This document shows positions 19,293 to 29,610 of a stretch of 64,000 nucleotides of DNA, piece by piece. Under the pieces are notes generated by a model. The model was not told the origin of the DNA and did not search any database. It saw only the letters and a list, made by a program, of their open reading frames with translations. Source of the DNA: Hydrogenophaga sp. (GTDB lineage Bacteria > Pseudomonadota > Gammaproteobacteria > Burkholderiales > Burkholderiaceae_C); assembly GCA_016741995.1 (NCBI GenBank), contig JACVCO010000005.1, forward strand, positions 148,302-212,301, given 5' to 3'. The position numbers were made by a program, and so were the translations under genes. Numbering within the stretch: position 1 is the stretch's first letter; each line of letters starts with the position of its first letter.

Positions 19293-20444
19293 ATGACGGT
19301 CAACCTGCTCGACTTCGACCTCGAGGGGCTGGCCGCCTTCTGCGAACAGCTGGGCGAAAAGCGCTTCCGCGCCACCCAGCTGTTTCGCTGGATCCACCAC
19401 AAGGGTGCGTCCGATTTCGCCCAGATGACCGACCTCGCGCGCAGCTTGCGCGAGAAGCTGCCCGGTGCGGCGCGCATCACCGGCCTGCCCGTGCTCTCGC
19501 GCCAGGACTCGGCCGACGGCACCATCAAGTGGTTGTTCGACGTCGGTGATGGCAATGCCGTCGAAACCGTGTTCATTCCCGAGGACGACCGTGGCACGCT
19601 GTGTGTGTCGTCGCAGGCGGGTTGCGCCGTTGGCTGCCGCTTCTGCTCCACGGGGCACCAGGGCTTTTCGCGCAACCTCTCCACCGGTGAGATCCTGGCC
19701 CAGCTCTGGCAGGCCGAGTTCTTCCTGCGTCAGCACCTGAACCGGCCCGGGGAACGCGTGATCACCAACGTGGTCATGATGGGCATGGGCGAGCCGCTGC
19801 AGAACATCCACGCGCTGATTCCTGCGCTCAAGGTCATGCTCGATGACCACGCCTACGGCCTGTCGCGCCGGCGCGTGACCGTGTCCACCTCGGGCGTGGT
19901 GCCGATGATCGATCGCCTGGCGCAGGAGTGCCCGGTGGCGCTTGCGGTGTCGCTGCATGCCCCGAGCGACCCGCTGCGCGACGACCTCGTGCCGCTCAAC
20001 CGCAAGTACCCGATCGCCGAACTGCTCGACGCCTGCCTGCGCTACCTGCCGGCCGCGCCGCGTGACTTCATCACCTTCGAGTACTGCATGCTCGACGGCG
20101 TGAACGACCAGCCCGAACACGCGCAGACCTTGCTGAAGCTGCTGCGGGGGCACGGTGGCCGTGGCGTGCCGGCCAAGATCAACCTGATCCCGTTCAACCC
20201 GTTCCCGGATTCCGGTCTGCGCTGCTCGCCGCGCGCGGTGGTGCAGCGCTTCGGCCAGATCCTCAACGAGGGGGGCATCGTCACCACCATCCGCAAGACC
20301 CGCGGCGACGACATCGACGCCGCCTGCGGGCAACTGGCTGGCGATGTGCTCGACCGCACCGACGCCGCGCGCCGCATGGCGCAGCGCCGCGAGAACGAAC
20401 AACCGATCCGTTTCGTGACCCCCCAAAAGGAAAGGCAGGCATGA
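19293..20444 (+). CDS. rlmN: Dual-specificity RNA (adenine-C2) methyltransferase RlmN
   Basis: 383-residue radical-SAM enzyme that methylates A2503 of 23S rRNA and A37 of some tRNAs. The iron-sulfur cluster motif CxxxCxxC is at Cys111, Cys115 and Cys118 ([11 protein letters not shown]), and the C-terminal catalytic Cys is in IDAACGQL at about 346. An N-terminal helical accessory domain is present ([14 protein letters not shown]). The gene begins 7 bp after ndk, and its stop overlaps the next start by 4 bp (ATGA). Confidence 0.96.
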   Translation: MTVNLLDFDLEGLAAFCEQLGEKRFRATQLFRWIHHKGASDFAQMTDLARSLREKLPGAARITGLPVLSRQDSADGTIKWLFDVGDGNAVETVFIPEDDRGTLCVSSQAGCAVGCRFCSTGHQGFSRNLSTGEILAQLWQAEFFLRQHLNRPGERVITNVVMMGMGEPLQNIHALIPALKVMLDDHAYGLSRRRVTVSTSGVVPMIDRLAQECPVALAVSLHAPSDPLRDDLVPLNRKYPIAELLDACLRYLPAAPRDFITFEYCMLDGVNDQPEHAQTLLKLLRGHGGRGVPAKINLIPFNPFPDSGLRCSPRAVVQRFGQILNEGGIVTTIRKTRGDDIDAACGQLAGDVLDRTDAARRMAQRRENEQPIRFVTPQKERQA

Positions 20445-21283
20445 CTCAGCCAGCGACCCGACCGCTTCCGCTCCGTTCCCACCCCGCGCTCTGGCTGTTG
20501 TCTGCAGCGCTGGCTCTGGTGATGCTGGCCGGTTGTGCGTCGCAGGCGCCGCGCGTGTCGTCCACGCCCACGCCGGGCGTCGAACCGCTCACCGCGTCGG
20601 ACGAGCCGCTGTCGGTGCGCCGTGCGCGGCTGCGCTACGAACTGGCCGCGAACTATTTCGACCAGGGCCAGACCACCGTGGCCCTGGACGAGATCAAGCT
20701 CGCGCTGGCCGCCGATCCCAACTACGGCCCGGCCTACATCCTGCGTGGCCTGGTCTACATGCGACTGAACGACGACGCCCTGGCCGAAGACAGCTTCCGC
20801 CGCGCGCTGCAGATCAACCCGCGCGATGCCGAGGCCCAGCACGCCTACGGCCTGTTCCATTGCGAGAAGGGCCGCTACGACCAGGCCGACCGCTTGTTCG
20901 AGCAGGCGCTGAGCAACCCCACCTACCGCAACCGGCCGCGCACCCTGCTGGTCCAAGGCGTCTGCCTGGTGCGCGCAGGCAAGCTGCCCGAGGCGGAGTC
21001 GGCGCTGTCGCGTGCTTACGAGTTCGACACCAACAACCCCATCGCGGCGTACAACCTGGCCAGTCTGAAGCACCGGCGCGGCGACAGCCAGGCGGCGCAG
21101 TTCATCATCCGTCGCATCAACAATTCCGAACTGGCCAACGCCGAGACCCTGTGGCTGGGCATCCGTGTCGAGCGCCAGTTGCGCAACGATGTGACCGTGG
21201 CGCAGCTCGCCCAGCAATTGGGGCGCCGTTTCCCCGAATCGCCCCAGTGGGCCGCCTACCAGCGGGGGGCCTTCAATGACTGA
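20441..21283 (+). CDS. pilF: PilF/PilW-type type IV pilus assembly lipoprotein (TPR)
   Basis: 280-residue lipoprotein. The signal peptide ends in the lipobox MLAGC, with lipidated Cys32. Tetratricopeptide repeats run from about 65 to 245 ([43 protein letters not shown] and following units). In Pseudomonas PilF helps secretin PilQ assembly in the outer membrane; the same gene sits between rlmN and rodZ in many beta- and gammaproteobacteria, which supports the name. No other pilus genes are in the window. It is coupled on both sides: 4-bp overlap with rlmN and 8-bp overlap with the RodZ-like gene. Confidence 0.88.
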   Translation: MTQPATRPLPLRSHPALWLLSAALALVMLAGCASQAPRVSSTPTPGVEPLTASDEPLSVRRARLRYELAANYFDQGQTTVALDEIKLALAADPNYGPAYILRGLVYMRLNDDALAEDSFRRALQINPRDAEAQHAYGLFHCEKGRYDQADRLFEQALSNPTYRNRPRTLLVQGVCLVRAGKLPEAESALSRAYEFDTNNPIAAYNLASLKHRRGDSQAAQFIIRRINNSELANAETLWLGIRVERQLRNDVTVAQLAQQLGRRFPESPQWAAYQRGAFND

Positions 21284-22199
21284 GGCGGTGATGGACAACG
21301 GCCACGCCCAGATGCCCGAGCGGCCGGTGCGCCTGCGTGAGGCGCGCGAGGCGGCCGGGCTGCACATCGCCGCGCTGGCGGCGGCCCTGAAGGTGCCGGT
21401 GCGCAAGCTCGAAGCACTCGAGGCCGGCCGCTACGGCGATCTGCCGGACCTCACTTTTGCGCGCGCGCTCGCCTCCAGCGCCTGCCGCCACCTCAAGATC
21501 GATCCCGCACCGGTGCTGGAGCAGATTCCCCTGAGCCCCACCCCCGCGCTCGGTGATCGCGACAGCGCGCTCAACGCCCCGTTCAAACCCGCCACGGACG
21601 CCCCTGCGATCAACCCCTTGAGCTGGTTGTCGCGGCCGGCCTTGCTGGGGGCCATCATGCTGCTGCTGGCGGCCTTGGTGATCGCCTTCCTTCCGCAGCG
21701 CCAAGCGGCCGCGCCCGAGCCCACCTCGGCGGTCGCCCCGCCGTCCGCTGCGCCGGTGGCGCCCATCTTTCAACCCAGTGCGCCCGCGTCGGGCGATGCC
21801 GCATCGCCGCCCGCTTCCGTGGCCGGCGACGCACCGGCCGATGAGCCGGCGCAGGCCGACCCACCGACCACCGCCCCGGCTGCGCCTGCCGCCGCTGCGG
21901 ATGCCACGCCACCCGTGGCCGCTGCGGCGCCCGCAGCCGACGCCGGTGCCGCCCCTGCCGGTGGGGCGGTGCTGAGCCTGGTGGCCAGCCAGGAGTCCTG
22001 GGCCGAGGTCGTCAACGGCACCGGCACGGTGGTGCTGCAGCGCCTGCTGCAGCCGGGCGAGCGCGTCGAGTTCTCGGCCGCGCCGCCTTACACCGTGGTG
22101 CTGGGCAATGCCGCTGTGGTGCAGGTTGCCTTGCGGGGGCGTGCCTTCAACGCCGCGGCCATCGCGCGCAACAACGTCGCCCGTTTCGACGCCCGTTGA
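21276..22199 (+). CDS. rodZ: RodZ-like helix-turn-helix membrane protein (DUF4115 domain)
   Basis: 307 residues. A Cro/C1-like helix-turn-helix is at about 17-75 ([34 protein letters not shown]), one membrane helix at about 114-134, an Ala/Pro-rich periplasmic linker at about 138-228, and a C-terminal DUF4115-like domain from about 230 ([23 protein letters not shown]). This is the RodZ layout: the cytoplasmic HTH binds MreB and the protein helps keep rod shape. The linker is low complexity and long. The 8-bp overlap with pilF, and a stop falling just before ispG, indicate one operon. Confidence 0.88.
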   Translation: MTEAVMDNGHAQMPERPVRLREAREAAGLHIAALAAALKVPVRKLEALEAGRYGDLPDLTFARALASSACRHLKIDPAPVLEQIPLSPTPALGDRDSALNAPFKPATDAPAINPLSWLSRPALLGAIMLLLAALVIAFLPQRQAAAPEPTSAVAPPSAAPVAPIFQPSAPASGDAASPPASVAGDAPADEPAQADPPTTAPAAPAAAADATPPVAAAAPAADAGAAPAGGAVLSLVASQESWAEVVNGTGTVVLQRLLQPGERVEFSAAPPYTVVLGNAAVVQVALRGRAFNAAAIARNNVARFDAR

Positions 22200-22207
22200 G
22201 GACACGC

Positions 22208-23470
22208 ATGAACCGCATGGAGCAGCCCATTCCCTTGCCCGAAGCGCCGCGCCGACGCACGCGCCAGGGCGTGGTGCGTTGGGGGAGTCACGCCGTCACT
22301 CTGGGTGGCGACGCACCGGTGCGCGTGCAGTCCATGACGAACACCGACACGGCCGACGCGATCGCCACGGCGATCCAGGTGAAAGAACTCGCGCAGGCCG
22401 GCTCCGAGCTCGTGCGCATCACCGTCAACAACGACGAGGCCGCCAAGGCCGTGCCCCACATCCGCGAGCAGCTCGACCGCATGGGCATCCCGGTGCCCTT
22501 GATCGGCGACTTCCACTACAACGGCCACCGCCTGCTCACCGACCACCCGGCGTGCGCCGAAGCGCTGTCGAAGTACCGCATCAACCCCGGCAATGTGGGC
22601 CGCGGCGACAAAGGCGACCGCCAGTTCGCGCAGATGGTCGAGATCGCGGCGCGCCACGACAAGCACATCCGCATCGGCGTCAACTGGGGCAGCCTCGACC
22701 AGGACCTGCTCGCGCGCCTGATGGACGAGAACGCGAACCGCGCCCAGCCCTGGGATGCGAAGCAGGTGATGTACGAGGCGCTCATCACCTCGGCCATCGA
22801 GTCCGCGAAGAAGGCCGAAGCCATCGGCCTGCGGGGCGAGAACATCGTGCTCTCGTGCAAGGTCAGCGCCGTTCAGGATCTGATCGCCGTTTACCAGGCG
22901 CTGGCGCAGCGTTGTGATTACGCGCTGCACCTGGGCCTGACCGAAGCGGGCATGGGCACCAAGGGCGCGGTCGCGTCCACCGCCGCACTGTCGGTGCTGC
23001 TGCAGCAGGGCATCGGCGACACGATCCGCATCTCGCTCACACCGCAGCCCGGCGAATCGCGCACGCAGGAGGTGGTGGTGGGCCTGGAGATCCTGCAGGC
23101 CATGGGGCTGCGCAGTTTCGTGCCCAGCGTCACCGCCTGCCCGGGCTGTGGCCGCACCACCAGCACCACGTTCCAGGAGCTGGCCAAGCAGATCGACGAC
23201 TACCTGCGCGCGTCCATGCCCGTGTGGCGCGAGCGTTACCCGGGCGTCGAGGGCATGAAGGTCGCGGTCATGGGCTGCATCGTCAACGGGCCGGGTGAAA
23301 GCAAGCACGCCGACATCGGCATCAGCCTGCCCGGCACGGGTGAAGCGCCGGCCGCGCCGGTCTTCATCGATGGCCAGAAGGCCATGACGCTGCGCGGCGA
23401 GGGCATCGCGCGCGAATTCCAGACGGTGGTCGAGAACTACATCGAGAAGCGGTTCGGCGTGCACGCCTGA
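22208..23470 (+). CDS. ispG: 4-hydroxy-3-methylbut-2-en-1-yl diphosphate synthase
   Basis: 420-residue iron-sulfur enzyme of the MEP isoprenoid pathway (also called gcpE). The ATG at 22208 is preferred over an in-frame TTG at 22196, which overlaps the previous stop. The TIM-barrel part includes [15 protein letters not shown] near 38-52. The 4Fe-4S ligands are in TACPGCGRT and [10 protein letters not shown] in the C-terminal domain. GAGGACACGC precedes the start. It lies 8 bp after rodZ and 15 bp before hisS. Confidence 0.95.
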   Translation: MNRMEQPIPLPEAPRRRTRQGVVRWGSHAVTLGGDAPVRVQSMTNTDTADAIATAIQVKELAQAGSELVRITVNNDEAAKAVPHIREQLDRMGIPVPLIGDFHYNGHRLLTDHPACAEALSKYRINPGNVGRGDKGDRQFAQMVEIAARHDKHIRIGVNWGSLDQDLLARLMDENANRAQPWDAKQVMYEALITSAIESAKKAEAIGLRGENIVLSCKVSAVQDLIAVYQALAQRCDYALHLGLTEAGMGTKGAVASTAALSVLLQQGIGDTIRISLTPQPGESRTQEVVVGLEILQAMGLRSFVPSVTACPGCGRTTSTTFQELAKQIDDYLRASMPVWRERYPGVEGMKVAVMGCIVNGPGESKHADIGISLPGTGEAPAAPVFIDGQKAMTLRGEGIAREFQTVVENYIEKRFGVHA

Positions 23471-23485
23471 ATCGCCCAGAACAAC

Positions 23486-24781
23486 ATGGCTGAAAAACTG
23501 GTTGCCGTCAAAGGCATGAACGACATCGCGCCGCCGCAGTCGGCGCATTGGGAATGGCTGGAGGCCACGCTGCGCGACCTGATGGCGCGCTACGGCTACC
23601 GCAACATCCGCACGCCCATCGTCGAACCCACGGCGCTGTTCGTGCGCGGCCTGGGCGAGGTCACCGACATCGTCGAGAAGGAGATGTATTCCTTCGAAGA
23701 CAAGCTCAACGGTGAGCACCTCACGCTGCGGCCCGAGAACACCGCGGGCGTGGTTCGCGCCGCGCTCGAGAGCAACATGCTGTACGAAGGGCCCAAGCGC
23801 CTGTACTACATGGGCCCGATGTTCCGCCACGAGCGCCCGCAGCGCGGCCGCTACCGCCAGTTCCACCAGTTCGGCGCCGAAGCGCTGGGCTTTGCCGGGC
23901 CGGACGTGGACGCCGAGATCATCGTGCTGGCCTGCGACCTGTGGCAGGCGCTCGGCCTCACCGGCATCGAACTCGAGATCAACAGCCTGGGCCAGCCGGC
24001 CGAGCGGCTGGCGCACCGCCAGGCGCTCATCGCCTACCTCGAATCGCACGCCGGCCTGCTCGACGAGGACGCGAAGCGGCGCCTGCACAGCAACCCGCTG
24101 CGCATCCTGGACACCAAGAACCCGGCCATGCAGGACATGGTCAATGCCGCGCCACGGCTCATGGACCACCTGGGTGCCGAATCCCTGGTCCACTTCGAGC
24201 GCCTGAAGGCACTGCTCGAGGCGCACGGGGTGGCCTACCGCATCAACCCGCGCCTGGTGCGCGGCATGGACTACTACAACCTCTCGGTGTTCGAGTTCGT
24301 CACCACACAACTCGGCTCGCAAGGCACGGTGTGTGCCGGTGGTCGTTACGACGGCCTGTTCGAGCAGATCGGGGGCAAGCCCACGCCCGCCGTCGGCTGG
24401 GCGCTCGGCATGGAGCGCATCCTGGAGCTGCTGAAAGAGCAGGGCCGTTTGCCCGATGCGCCCGTGCCCGACGCCTACGCCGTGGTGCCCGACGCGGCCG
24501 ACCTGCCGCGCGTGATGCCTGTGCTGCGCGCGTTGCGCGAGGCCGGTGCGCGCGTGCAGATGCACGCCGGCGGAGCGGACGGCATGGGCAGCATGAAGTC
24601 GCAGTTCAAGAAGGCCGACGCCAGTGGTGCGCGCTGGGCGCTGATCTTCGGCGCCGACGAACTCGCGCAGGGTCAGGTGGCTCTCAAACCCTTGCGTGGC
24701 GAGCGCGACGGCGCGCCCGGGCAGGCGGCACTGCCGTTGTCCGACGCCGCCGCCATCGCCGCCCGTGTGCGCGCCGCCTGA
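23486..24781 (+). CDS. hisS: Histidyl-tRNA synthetase
   Basis: 431-residue class II aminoacyl-tRNA synthetase. Motif 2 is [18 protein letters not shown] near 113-130. The histidine-specific loops are [13 protein letters not shown] near 259-271 and AGGRYDGL near 285-292, and motif 3 is GWALGMERI near 306-314. The C-terminal anticodon-binding domain runs from about 328. It is 15 bp downstream of ispG, consistent with cotranscription. A paralogue lacking tRNA function, HisZ, is encoded at 32120-33286. Confidence 0.96.
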   Translation: MAEKLVAVKGMNDIAPPQSAHWEWLEATLRDLMARYGYRNIRTPIVEPTALFVRGLGEVTDIVEKEMYSFEDKLNGEHLTLRPENTAGVVRAALESNMLYEGPKRLYYMGPMFRHERPQRGRYRQFHQFGAEALGFAGPDVDAEIIVLACDLWQALGLTGIELEINSLGQPAERLAHRQALIAYLESHAGLLDEDAKRRLHSNPLRILDTKNPAMQDMVNAAPRLMDHLGAESLVHFERLKALLEAHGVAYRINPRLVRGMDYYNLSVFEFVTTQLGSQGTVCAGGRYDGLFEQIGGKPTPAVGWALGMERILELLKEQGRLPDAPVPDAYAVVPDAADLPRVMPVLRALREAGARVQMHAGGADGMGSMKSQFKKADASGARWALIFGADELAQGQVALKPLRGERDGAPGQAALPLSDAAAIAARVRAA

Positions 24782-24800
24782 GGGCCAGCGCCCGGCTACC

Positions 24801-24806
24801 TACAAT
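24801..24806 (+). promoter_or_regulatory. Candidate -10 (TACAAT) for yfgM-bamB-der
   Basis: TACAATCC lies in the 53-bp gap after hisS, 28 nt before the yfgM ATG. It is the only AT-rich hexamer in that gap. No good -35 is seen, so it may add to read-through from hisS. Confidence 0.4.
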
Positions 24807-24834
24807 CCAGCACTTTCGCGTCCGACTAGAACCC

Positions 24835-25494
24835 ATGGCCAAGCACCTCGACCTCGAAGAGCAGGAACAGCTCGATCAGCTCAAGCATTTCTGGGCCCGA
24901 TACGGCAACGCCATCAGCTGGGTGCTGATCGTGGTGTTCGGCAGCTTTGCCGCGTGGAACGGCTGGAACTGGTGGGAGCGCAACCAGGGTGCCAAGGCCG
25001 CCGCGTTGTACGAAGAGCTCGACAGCGCCGTGGCCGCCAAGGACATCGAGCGCACCGAACGCGTGCTCACCGACATGCGTGCCAGCTTCGCCCGCACCAC
25101 CTACGCCGCACAGGCCGGCCTGCTCGCAGGCAAGACCTTGTTCGAAGCCGGTCAGCACGACAAGGCGCGCGAGGCGCTGCAGGGCGTGATCAATGGCAGC
25201 AAGGACGCCGGCCTGCAGGCCGTTGCCCGCCTGCGCCTGGCTTCGGTGGAGCTGGAAGCCGGCCGCGCCGACGACGCCTTGAAGGCGTTGCAGGCCACGG
25301 TGCCTGCCGCCTTCGAGCCGCTGCTGGCCGACCGCCGCGGTGACGTGCTGATGGCGCAGAGCAAGCCCGACGAAGCCAAGGCCCAGTACCAGGCGGCCTG
25401 GAATGCCATGGAGCCGCGCAGCGATGCCCGCCGTCTCGTGGCGATCAAGCTGGCCGCTCTCGGTGTGGCGGTCGAGCCGGAGGCGCGCTCATGA
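24835..25494 (+). CDS. yfgM: YfgM-family tetratricopeptide membrane protein
   Basis: 219 residues. A short cytoplasmic N-terminus (MAKHLDLEEQEQLDQLKHFW) is followed by one membrane helix at about 26-44 (ISWVLIVVFGSFAAW) and a periplasmic TPR-like region to the end. In E. coli YfgM is an ancillary protein linked to PpiD and the SecYEG translocon. Its place between hisS and bamB is the same as in E. coli and supports the name. The stop overlaps the bamB start by 4 bp. Confidence 0.9.
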   Translation: MAKHLDLEEQEQLDQLKHFWARYGNAISWVLIVVFGSFAAWNGWNWWERNQGAKAAALYEELDSAVAAKDIERTERVLTDMRASFARTTYAAQAGLLAGKTLFEAGQHDKAREALQGVINGSKDAGLQAVARLRLASVELEAGRADDALKALQATVPAAFEPLLADRRGDVLMAQSKPDEAKAQYQAAWNAMEPRSDARRLVAIKLAALGVAVEPEARS

Positions 25495-26612
25495 GCCGAC
25501 GCGCTGCCGTCCTCGCCCTGACCCTGGCCGCCAGCGTGCTGGCGGCCTGCTCGTCCAGCCCCAAGCCGCCGCAGCCGGCCGAACTCGGGCCCGCGACATC
25601 GCTCATCGGCACGCGCCAGATCTGGACCGCCAGCGTCGGCGAGGCCGGCACCGGCTTTCAACCCGTGGCCGCTGGCGGCCGGGTGATGGCCGCTGGCGCC
25701 GCCGGCGTGGTGGCCGCTTTCGACCAGGCCACCGGTGCCGAAGCGTGGCGTGTCGACCTGCGCACCCGGCTGTCCGCCGGCGTCGGCAGCGATGGCCAGA
25801 CCACCGCCGTGATCACCGCCGACAACCTGCTGCTGGCGATCGCCGATGGCAAGGAGCGTTGGCGTGTGCGCCTGGGCGCGCGCTCGTTCACGCCGCCCCT
25901 GGTGGCCGGCGGCCGCGTGTTCGTGTTCACCGCCGACCGCAGCGTCACCGCCTACGACGCCGCCAATGGCGCGCGCCTGTGGGCCCAGACCCGCACCGCC
26001 GATCCGCTGGTGCTCAGCCGGCCCGCGGCGCTGGCGGCCGTGGGAGACACCCTGGTGGCGGGTGTCTCGGGCCGCCTGGTGGGTTTCAACCCCGACAACG
26101 GCGCGGTGCGCTGGGAGGTGCCGATCGCCAGCGCGCGTGGCACCAACGAGGTCGAGCGCCTGGTCGACATCGTCGCCCCGGTCGGCCGTGCGGGTGGCAA
26201 CGTGTGCGTGCGCGCCTACGGCGCGGCCGTGGGTTGCGTGGACGTGCAGCGTGGCCAGCCGGTGTGGACGCGCGCCGCCCAGGGAACGGCCGGCGTGCAT
26301 GGCGACGACCGCCTGGTCTTCGGCACTGAGAGCGATGGCACCCTGCTGGCCTGGCGCCGCGACAGCGGCGAACCCGCGTGGCGCAACGAACACCTCAAGC
26401 ACCACCCGCTCGGCGCGCCGCTGGCGCTGGGCCGCGTGTTCGCCGTCGCCGATGGCAATGGCCTCGTGCACCTGCTCTCGCGCGAAGATGGCAGCGAGAT
26501 GGCTCGCTTGAGCACCGATGGCTCGGCCATCGTCGCCACGCCGGTGCTCGCGGGCGACGCCCTCGTGGTCATGACCAGCCGCGGCAACCTCCACGCCTGG
26601 CGCCCGCAATGA
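25491..26612 (+). CDS. bamB: Outer-membrane protein assembly factor BamB (lipoprotein)
   Basis: 373-residue lipoprotein of the BAM complex. The lipobox is VLAAC, with Cys20, and the signal sequence is [15 protein letters not shown]. The rest is a PQQ-like beta-propeller with repeated units such as [33 protein letters not shown] and [17 protein letters not shown]. BamB scaffolds substrate hand-over to BamA and pairs functionally with BamD at 15019-15834. It is coupled to yfgM by a 4-bp overlap and lies 22 bp before der. Confidence 0.95.
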   Translation: MSRRAAVLALTLAASVLAACSSSPKPPQPAELGPATSLIGTRQIWTASVGEAGTGFQPVAAGGRVMAAGAAGVVAAFDQATGAEAWRVDLRTRLSAGVGSDGQTTAVITADNLLLAIADGKERWRVRLGARSFTPPLVAGGRVFVFTADRSVTAYDAANGARLWAQTRTADPLVLSRPAALAAVGDTLVAGVSGRLVGFNPDNGAVRWEVPIASARGTNEVERLVDIVAPVGRAGGNVCVRAYGAAVGCVDVQRGQPVWTRAAQGTAGVHGDDRLVFGTESDGTLLAWRRDSGEPAWRNEHLKHHPLGAPLALGRVFAVADGNGLVHLLSREDGSEMARLSTDGSAIVATPVLAGDALVVMTSRGNLHAWRPQ

Positions 26613-26634
26613 GGCACCTGAAAGCCGTGCACCC

Positions 26635-27975
26635 GTGAAACCCGTCATCGCCCTCGTCGGTCGTCCCAACGTCGGCAAATCCACGCTCTTCAACCGCCTC
26701 ACGGGCACGCGCGACGCCATCGTGGCCGACTTCGCCGGCCTCACGCGCGACCGCCACTATGGCAACGGCCGCGTCGGGCGGCGCGAATTCATCGTCATCG
26801 ACACCGGTGGCTTCGAGCCCGACGCGGGCGAGGGCAGCATCTACCGCGAGATGGCCAAGCAGACCCGCCAGGCCGTTGCCGAGAGCGACGTGGTGGTCTT
26901 CGTGGTCGATGCGCGCGCCGGCCCGAACGCACAGGACCACGACATCGCCAACTACCTGCGCCGCCTGGGCAAACCGTGCCTGCTGGTGGCGAACAAGGCC
27001 GAAGGCATGACGGAGGGCGCGCAACTGGTGGAGTTCTTCGAACTCGGCCTCGGCGAGGTGCTGCCCGTGTCGGCCGCGCACGGCCAGGGCGTGCGCACCC
27101 TGCTCGACGACGCGCTGGAACGCATCCCCGGCCTGCCCCCCGAGGACGAAGAAGAGCCCGAGGCCGAGACCGGCGTGATCCGCCTGGCCGTGGCGGGGCG
27201 GCCCAACGTGGGCAAATCCACCCTCATCAACGTCTGGCTCGGTGAAGAGCGCCTGGTGGCCTTCGACATGCCCGGCACCACGCGCGACGCCATCAGCGTG
27301 CCGTTCGAGCGCGGCGGGCAGAAGTTCGAGCTCATCGACACCGCCGGGCTGCGGCGCAAAGGCAAGGTGTTCGAGGCCATCGAGAAGTTCTCGGTCGTCA
27401 AGACCCTGCAGGCCATCGAAAGCGCGCACGTGGTGCTGCTGCTGCTCGACGCCACCCAGGGGGTGACCGACCAGGACGCCCACATCGCCGGCTACATCCT
27501 CGAGAGCGGCCGGGCCGTGGTGCTGGCCATCAACAAATGGGATGCGGTCGACGCCTACCAGCGCGAGCAGATCGAACGCCAGATCGAGACGCGACTGGCT
27601 TTCCTCAAGTTCGCGTCGCTGCACCTCATCTCGGCGCGCAAGCGCCAGGGCCTCGGGCCGGTCTGGAAATCCATCGCCCAGGCGCACGCCGCCGCCATGC
27701 GCAAGATGGGCACGCCGCTGCTGACGCGTCTGCTGCAGGAGTCGGTGGCGTTCCAGGCCCCACCGCGCAGCGGGGGCGGGCGCCCCAAGATGCGCTACGC
27801 CCATCAGGGTGGCATGAACCCGCCGGTGATCGTGATCCATGGCAATGCCCTGGACCGGGTGCCCGACGCGTACACGCGGTTCCTCGAGGGGCGCTTTCGC
27901 AAGGCCTTTGATCTGATCGGCACGCCGCTGCGCATCGAGTACCGCACTTCCGACAACCCGTTCAAGGACGCCTGA
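26635..27975 (+). CDS. der: Ribosome-associated double GTPase Der (EngA)
   Basis: 446-residue tandem GTPase required for 50S subunit assembly. Two G domains each carry a [10 protein letters not shown]-loop, at about 8-16 and 188-196, with the switch/G3 motifs DTGG and DTAG and the NKxD motifs ANKAE (variant in domain 1) and INKWD (domain 2). The C-terminal KH-like domain includes [12 protein letters not shown]. The start is GTG 26635, 22 bp after bamB. In the first domain NKAE replaces NKxD, so guanine recognition there relies on a Glu; this may be normal for the group. Confidence 0.96.
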   Translation: MKPVIALVGRPNVGKSTLFNRLTGTRDAIVADFAGLTRDRHYGNGRVGRREFIVIDTGGFEPDAGEGSIYREMAKQTRQAVAESDVVVFVVDARAGPNAQDHDIANYLRRLGKPCLLVANKAEGMTEGAQLVEFFELGLGEVLPVSAAHGQGVRTLLDDALERIPGLPPEDEEEPEAETGVIRLAVAGRPNVGKSTLINVWLGEERLVAFDMPGTTRDAISVPFERGGQKFELIDTAGLRRKGKVFEAIEKFSVVKTLQAIESAHVVLLLLDATQGVTDQDAHIAGYILESGRAVVLAINKWDAVDAYQREQIERQIETRLAFLKFASLHLISARKRQGLGPVWKSIAQAHAAAMRKMGTPLLTRLLQESVAFQAPPRSGGGRPKMRYAHQGGMNPPVIVIHGNALDRVPDAYTRFLEGRFRKAFDLIGTPLRIEYRTSDNPFKDA

Positions 27976-28049
27976 TCCCCTTACGCGGCGCTCGGAATAG
28001 GCGTGTGGTATGTTTCCGCCTTCCGAAACAGTCGAACACGGAGCATATC

Positions 28050-28298
28050 GTGAGCAACAACAAAGGCCAGCTCTTGCAAGATCCCTTTCTCAACCAGCTG
28101 CGTCGAGAGCATGTGCCCGTCTCGATCTATCTGGTCAACGGCATCAAGCTGCAGGGGCAGATCGAATCCTTCGATCAGTACGTGGTCCTGCTGCGCAACA
28201 CGGTCACGCAGATGGTCTACAAGCACGCCATCTCCACCATCGTGCCGGGCCGCCCGATCCAGTTCTCGGTCGCCAACGCCGAAGATTCCAACACCTGA
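28050..28298 (+). CDS. hfq: RNA chaperone Hfq
   Basis: 82-residue hexameric Sm-like protein that pairs small RNAs with mRNAs. GTG 28050 is chosen because GGAG lies 6 nt upstream and [24 protein letters not shown] is the standard N-terminus. The Sm1 region is [25 protein letters not shown] and Sm2 is [11 protein letters not shown]. The C-terminal tail is very short ([10 protein letters not shown]), as in betaproteobacteria. The 74-bp gap after der contains a loose dyad, GTTTC/GAAAC (28012-28029), close to the start. hflX follows after 75 bp. Confidence 0.96.
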   Translation: MSNNKGQLLQDPFLNQLRREHVPVSIYLVNGIKLQGQIESFDQYVVLLRNTVTQMVYKHAISTIVPGRPIQFSVANAEDSNT

Positions 28299-28321
28299 GC
28301 CTGCCGCTCTGAAGCGCCCCA

Positions 28322-28339
28322 GGCCTGCTCTGCCAGGCC
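28322..28339 (+). other. Hairpin between hfq and hflX
   Basis: GGCCTG (28322-28327) and CAGGCC (28334-28339) form a perfect 6-bp stem with a CTCTGC loop in the 75-bp gap. No U-run follows, so full termination is unlikely. A second short GGGC/GCCC stem and TTTT lie just before the hflX start. Confidence 0.35.
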
Positions 28340-28373
28340 GGGCGGGTAACGCAGGGCGCGTTGCCCCACCGTT

Positions 28374-29558
28374 TTGACTGCCCAGCCCCGCACCGCCACC
28401 CCCGCCCCAGCCGTCATCCTTGTCGGCGTGGATTTCGGTTTGCCGCATTTCGACGGTGAACTGCACGAGCTCGGCCTGCTGGCCGAAACCGCGGGCTACC
28501 GGGTGGCCGATCGCGTGGCCTGCAAGCGCCGCGCGCCCGATCCGGCCTTGTTCGTGGGGTCGGGCAAGGCCGACGAGATCAAGATGCTGGCGCAGTCCAC
28601 CGGCGCCACCGAGGTGCTGTTCGACCAATCGCTCAGCCCGGCGCAGCAGCGCAACCTCGAGCGCCACCTGGGCCTGCCGGTCAATGACCGCACCCTGTTG
28701 ATCCTGGAGATCTTCGCCCAACGCGCGCGCAGCCACGAAGGCAAGCTGCAGGTCGAGCTCGCGCGCCTGCAGTACCTGTCCACGCGTCTGGTGCGTCGCT
28801 GGTCGCACCTGGAGCGCCAGAGCGGTGGCATCGGCATGCGCGGCGGCCCGGGCGAAACGCAGATCGAACTCGACCGCCGCATGATCGCCGAGGCCATCAA
28901 GCGCACCAAGGAGCGGCTCGAAAAGGTGAAGAAGCAGCGCGCCACGCAGCGCCGCCAGCGCGAGCGGCGCGACGCCTTCACCATCTCGCTGGTGGGCTAC
29001 ACCAACGCCGGCAAGAGCTCGCTGTTCAATGCGCTCGTCAAGGCCCGCAGCTATGCGGCCGACCAGTTGTTCGCCACCCTGGACACCACCACGCGCCAGC
29101 TCTATCTGGGGGAAGCCGGGCGCACCGTTTCGCTGTCCGACACCGTGGGTTTCATCCGCGACCTTCCGCACGGTCTGGTGGATGCGTTCGCGGCCACCCT
29201 GCAGGAGGCGGCGGATGCCGACCTGCTGTTGCACGTGGTGGACGCCGCCAACCCCGAACACCCCGAACAGATTGCCGCCGTCGAACGTGTGCTGGGCGAG
29301 ATCGGTGCCGCCGAACTGCCCCAGTTGCTGGTGTTCAACAAGCTGGATGCGATCGATCCCGCTCGCGCGCCTCTCCAGCGCATCGACACGATCGAGACCG
29401 GCGGGCGTACCCTGCCGCGGCTGTTCGTCAGTGCGCACGAAGGCACCGGATTGCCCGAACTGCGTGCCTGGCTGGCCGCGGAGCTTGCCCGTCGCAGCAC
29501 CGCGGGCGCCACACAAGACCCCGAGGAAGCGCTTGAAACCGGGAACCCCCGGGCCTGA
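28374..29558 (+). CDS. hflX: Ribosome-associated GTPase HflX
   Basis: 394-residue GTPase that rescues or splits stalled ribosomes. The N-terminal HflX domain includes VGSGKADEIKML and FDQSLSPAQQRNLERHL, followed by a coiled linker with GGIGMRGGPGETQIELDRR. The G domain starts at about 203 (VGYTNAGKSSLFNAL), with SDTVGFIRDLPH and VFNKLDAID. The start is TTG 28374; no ATG fits. The hfq-hflX-hflK-hflC order is conserved from gamma- to betaproteobacteria. Confidence 0.94.
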   Translation: MTAQPRTATPAPAVILVGVDFGLPHFDGELHELGLLAETAGYRVADRVACKRRAPDPALFVGSGKADEIKMLAQSTGATEVLFDQSLSPAQQRNLERHLGLPVNDRTLLILEIFAQRARSHEGKLQVELARLQYLSTRLVRRWSHLERQSGGIGMRGGPGETQIELDRRMIAEAIKRTKERLEKVKKQRATQRRQRERRDAFTISLVGYTNAGKSSLFNALVKARSYAADQLFATLDTTTRQLYLGEAGRTVSLSDTVGFIRDLPHGLVDAFAATLQEAADADLLLHVVDAANPEHPEQIAAVERVLGEIGAAELPQLLVFNKLDAIDPARAPLQRIDTIETGGRTLPRLFVSAHEGTGLPELRAWLAAELARRSTAGATQDPEEALETGNPRA

Positions 29559-29610
29559 TTCGGCACAATGTCGGGTCAGCTTTGCTTTGTACACAGGAAC
29601 CACTCGCAGC

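Noticed and set aside
21690..21970. Repetitive GCC/CCG-rich stretch considered as a tandem DNA repeat.
   Set aside because: It encodes the Ala/Pro linker of the RodZ-like protein in frame; no regular repeat unit is present.
22088..24565. An 825-codon minus-strand frame opposite ispG and hisS.
   Set aside because: Antisense shadow; both plus-strand genes have complete motifs.
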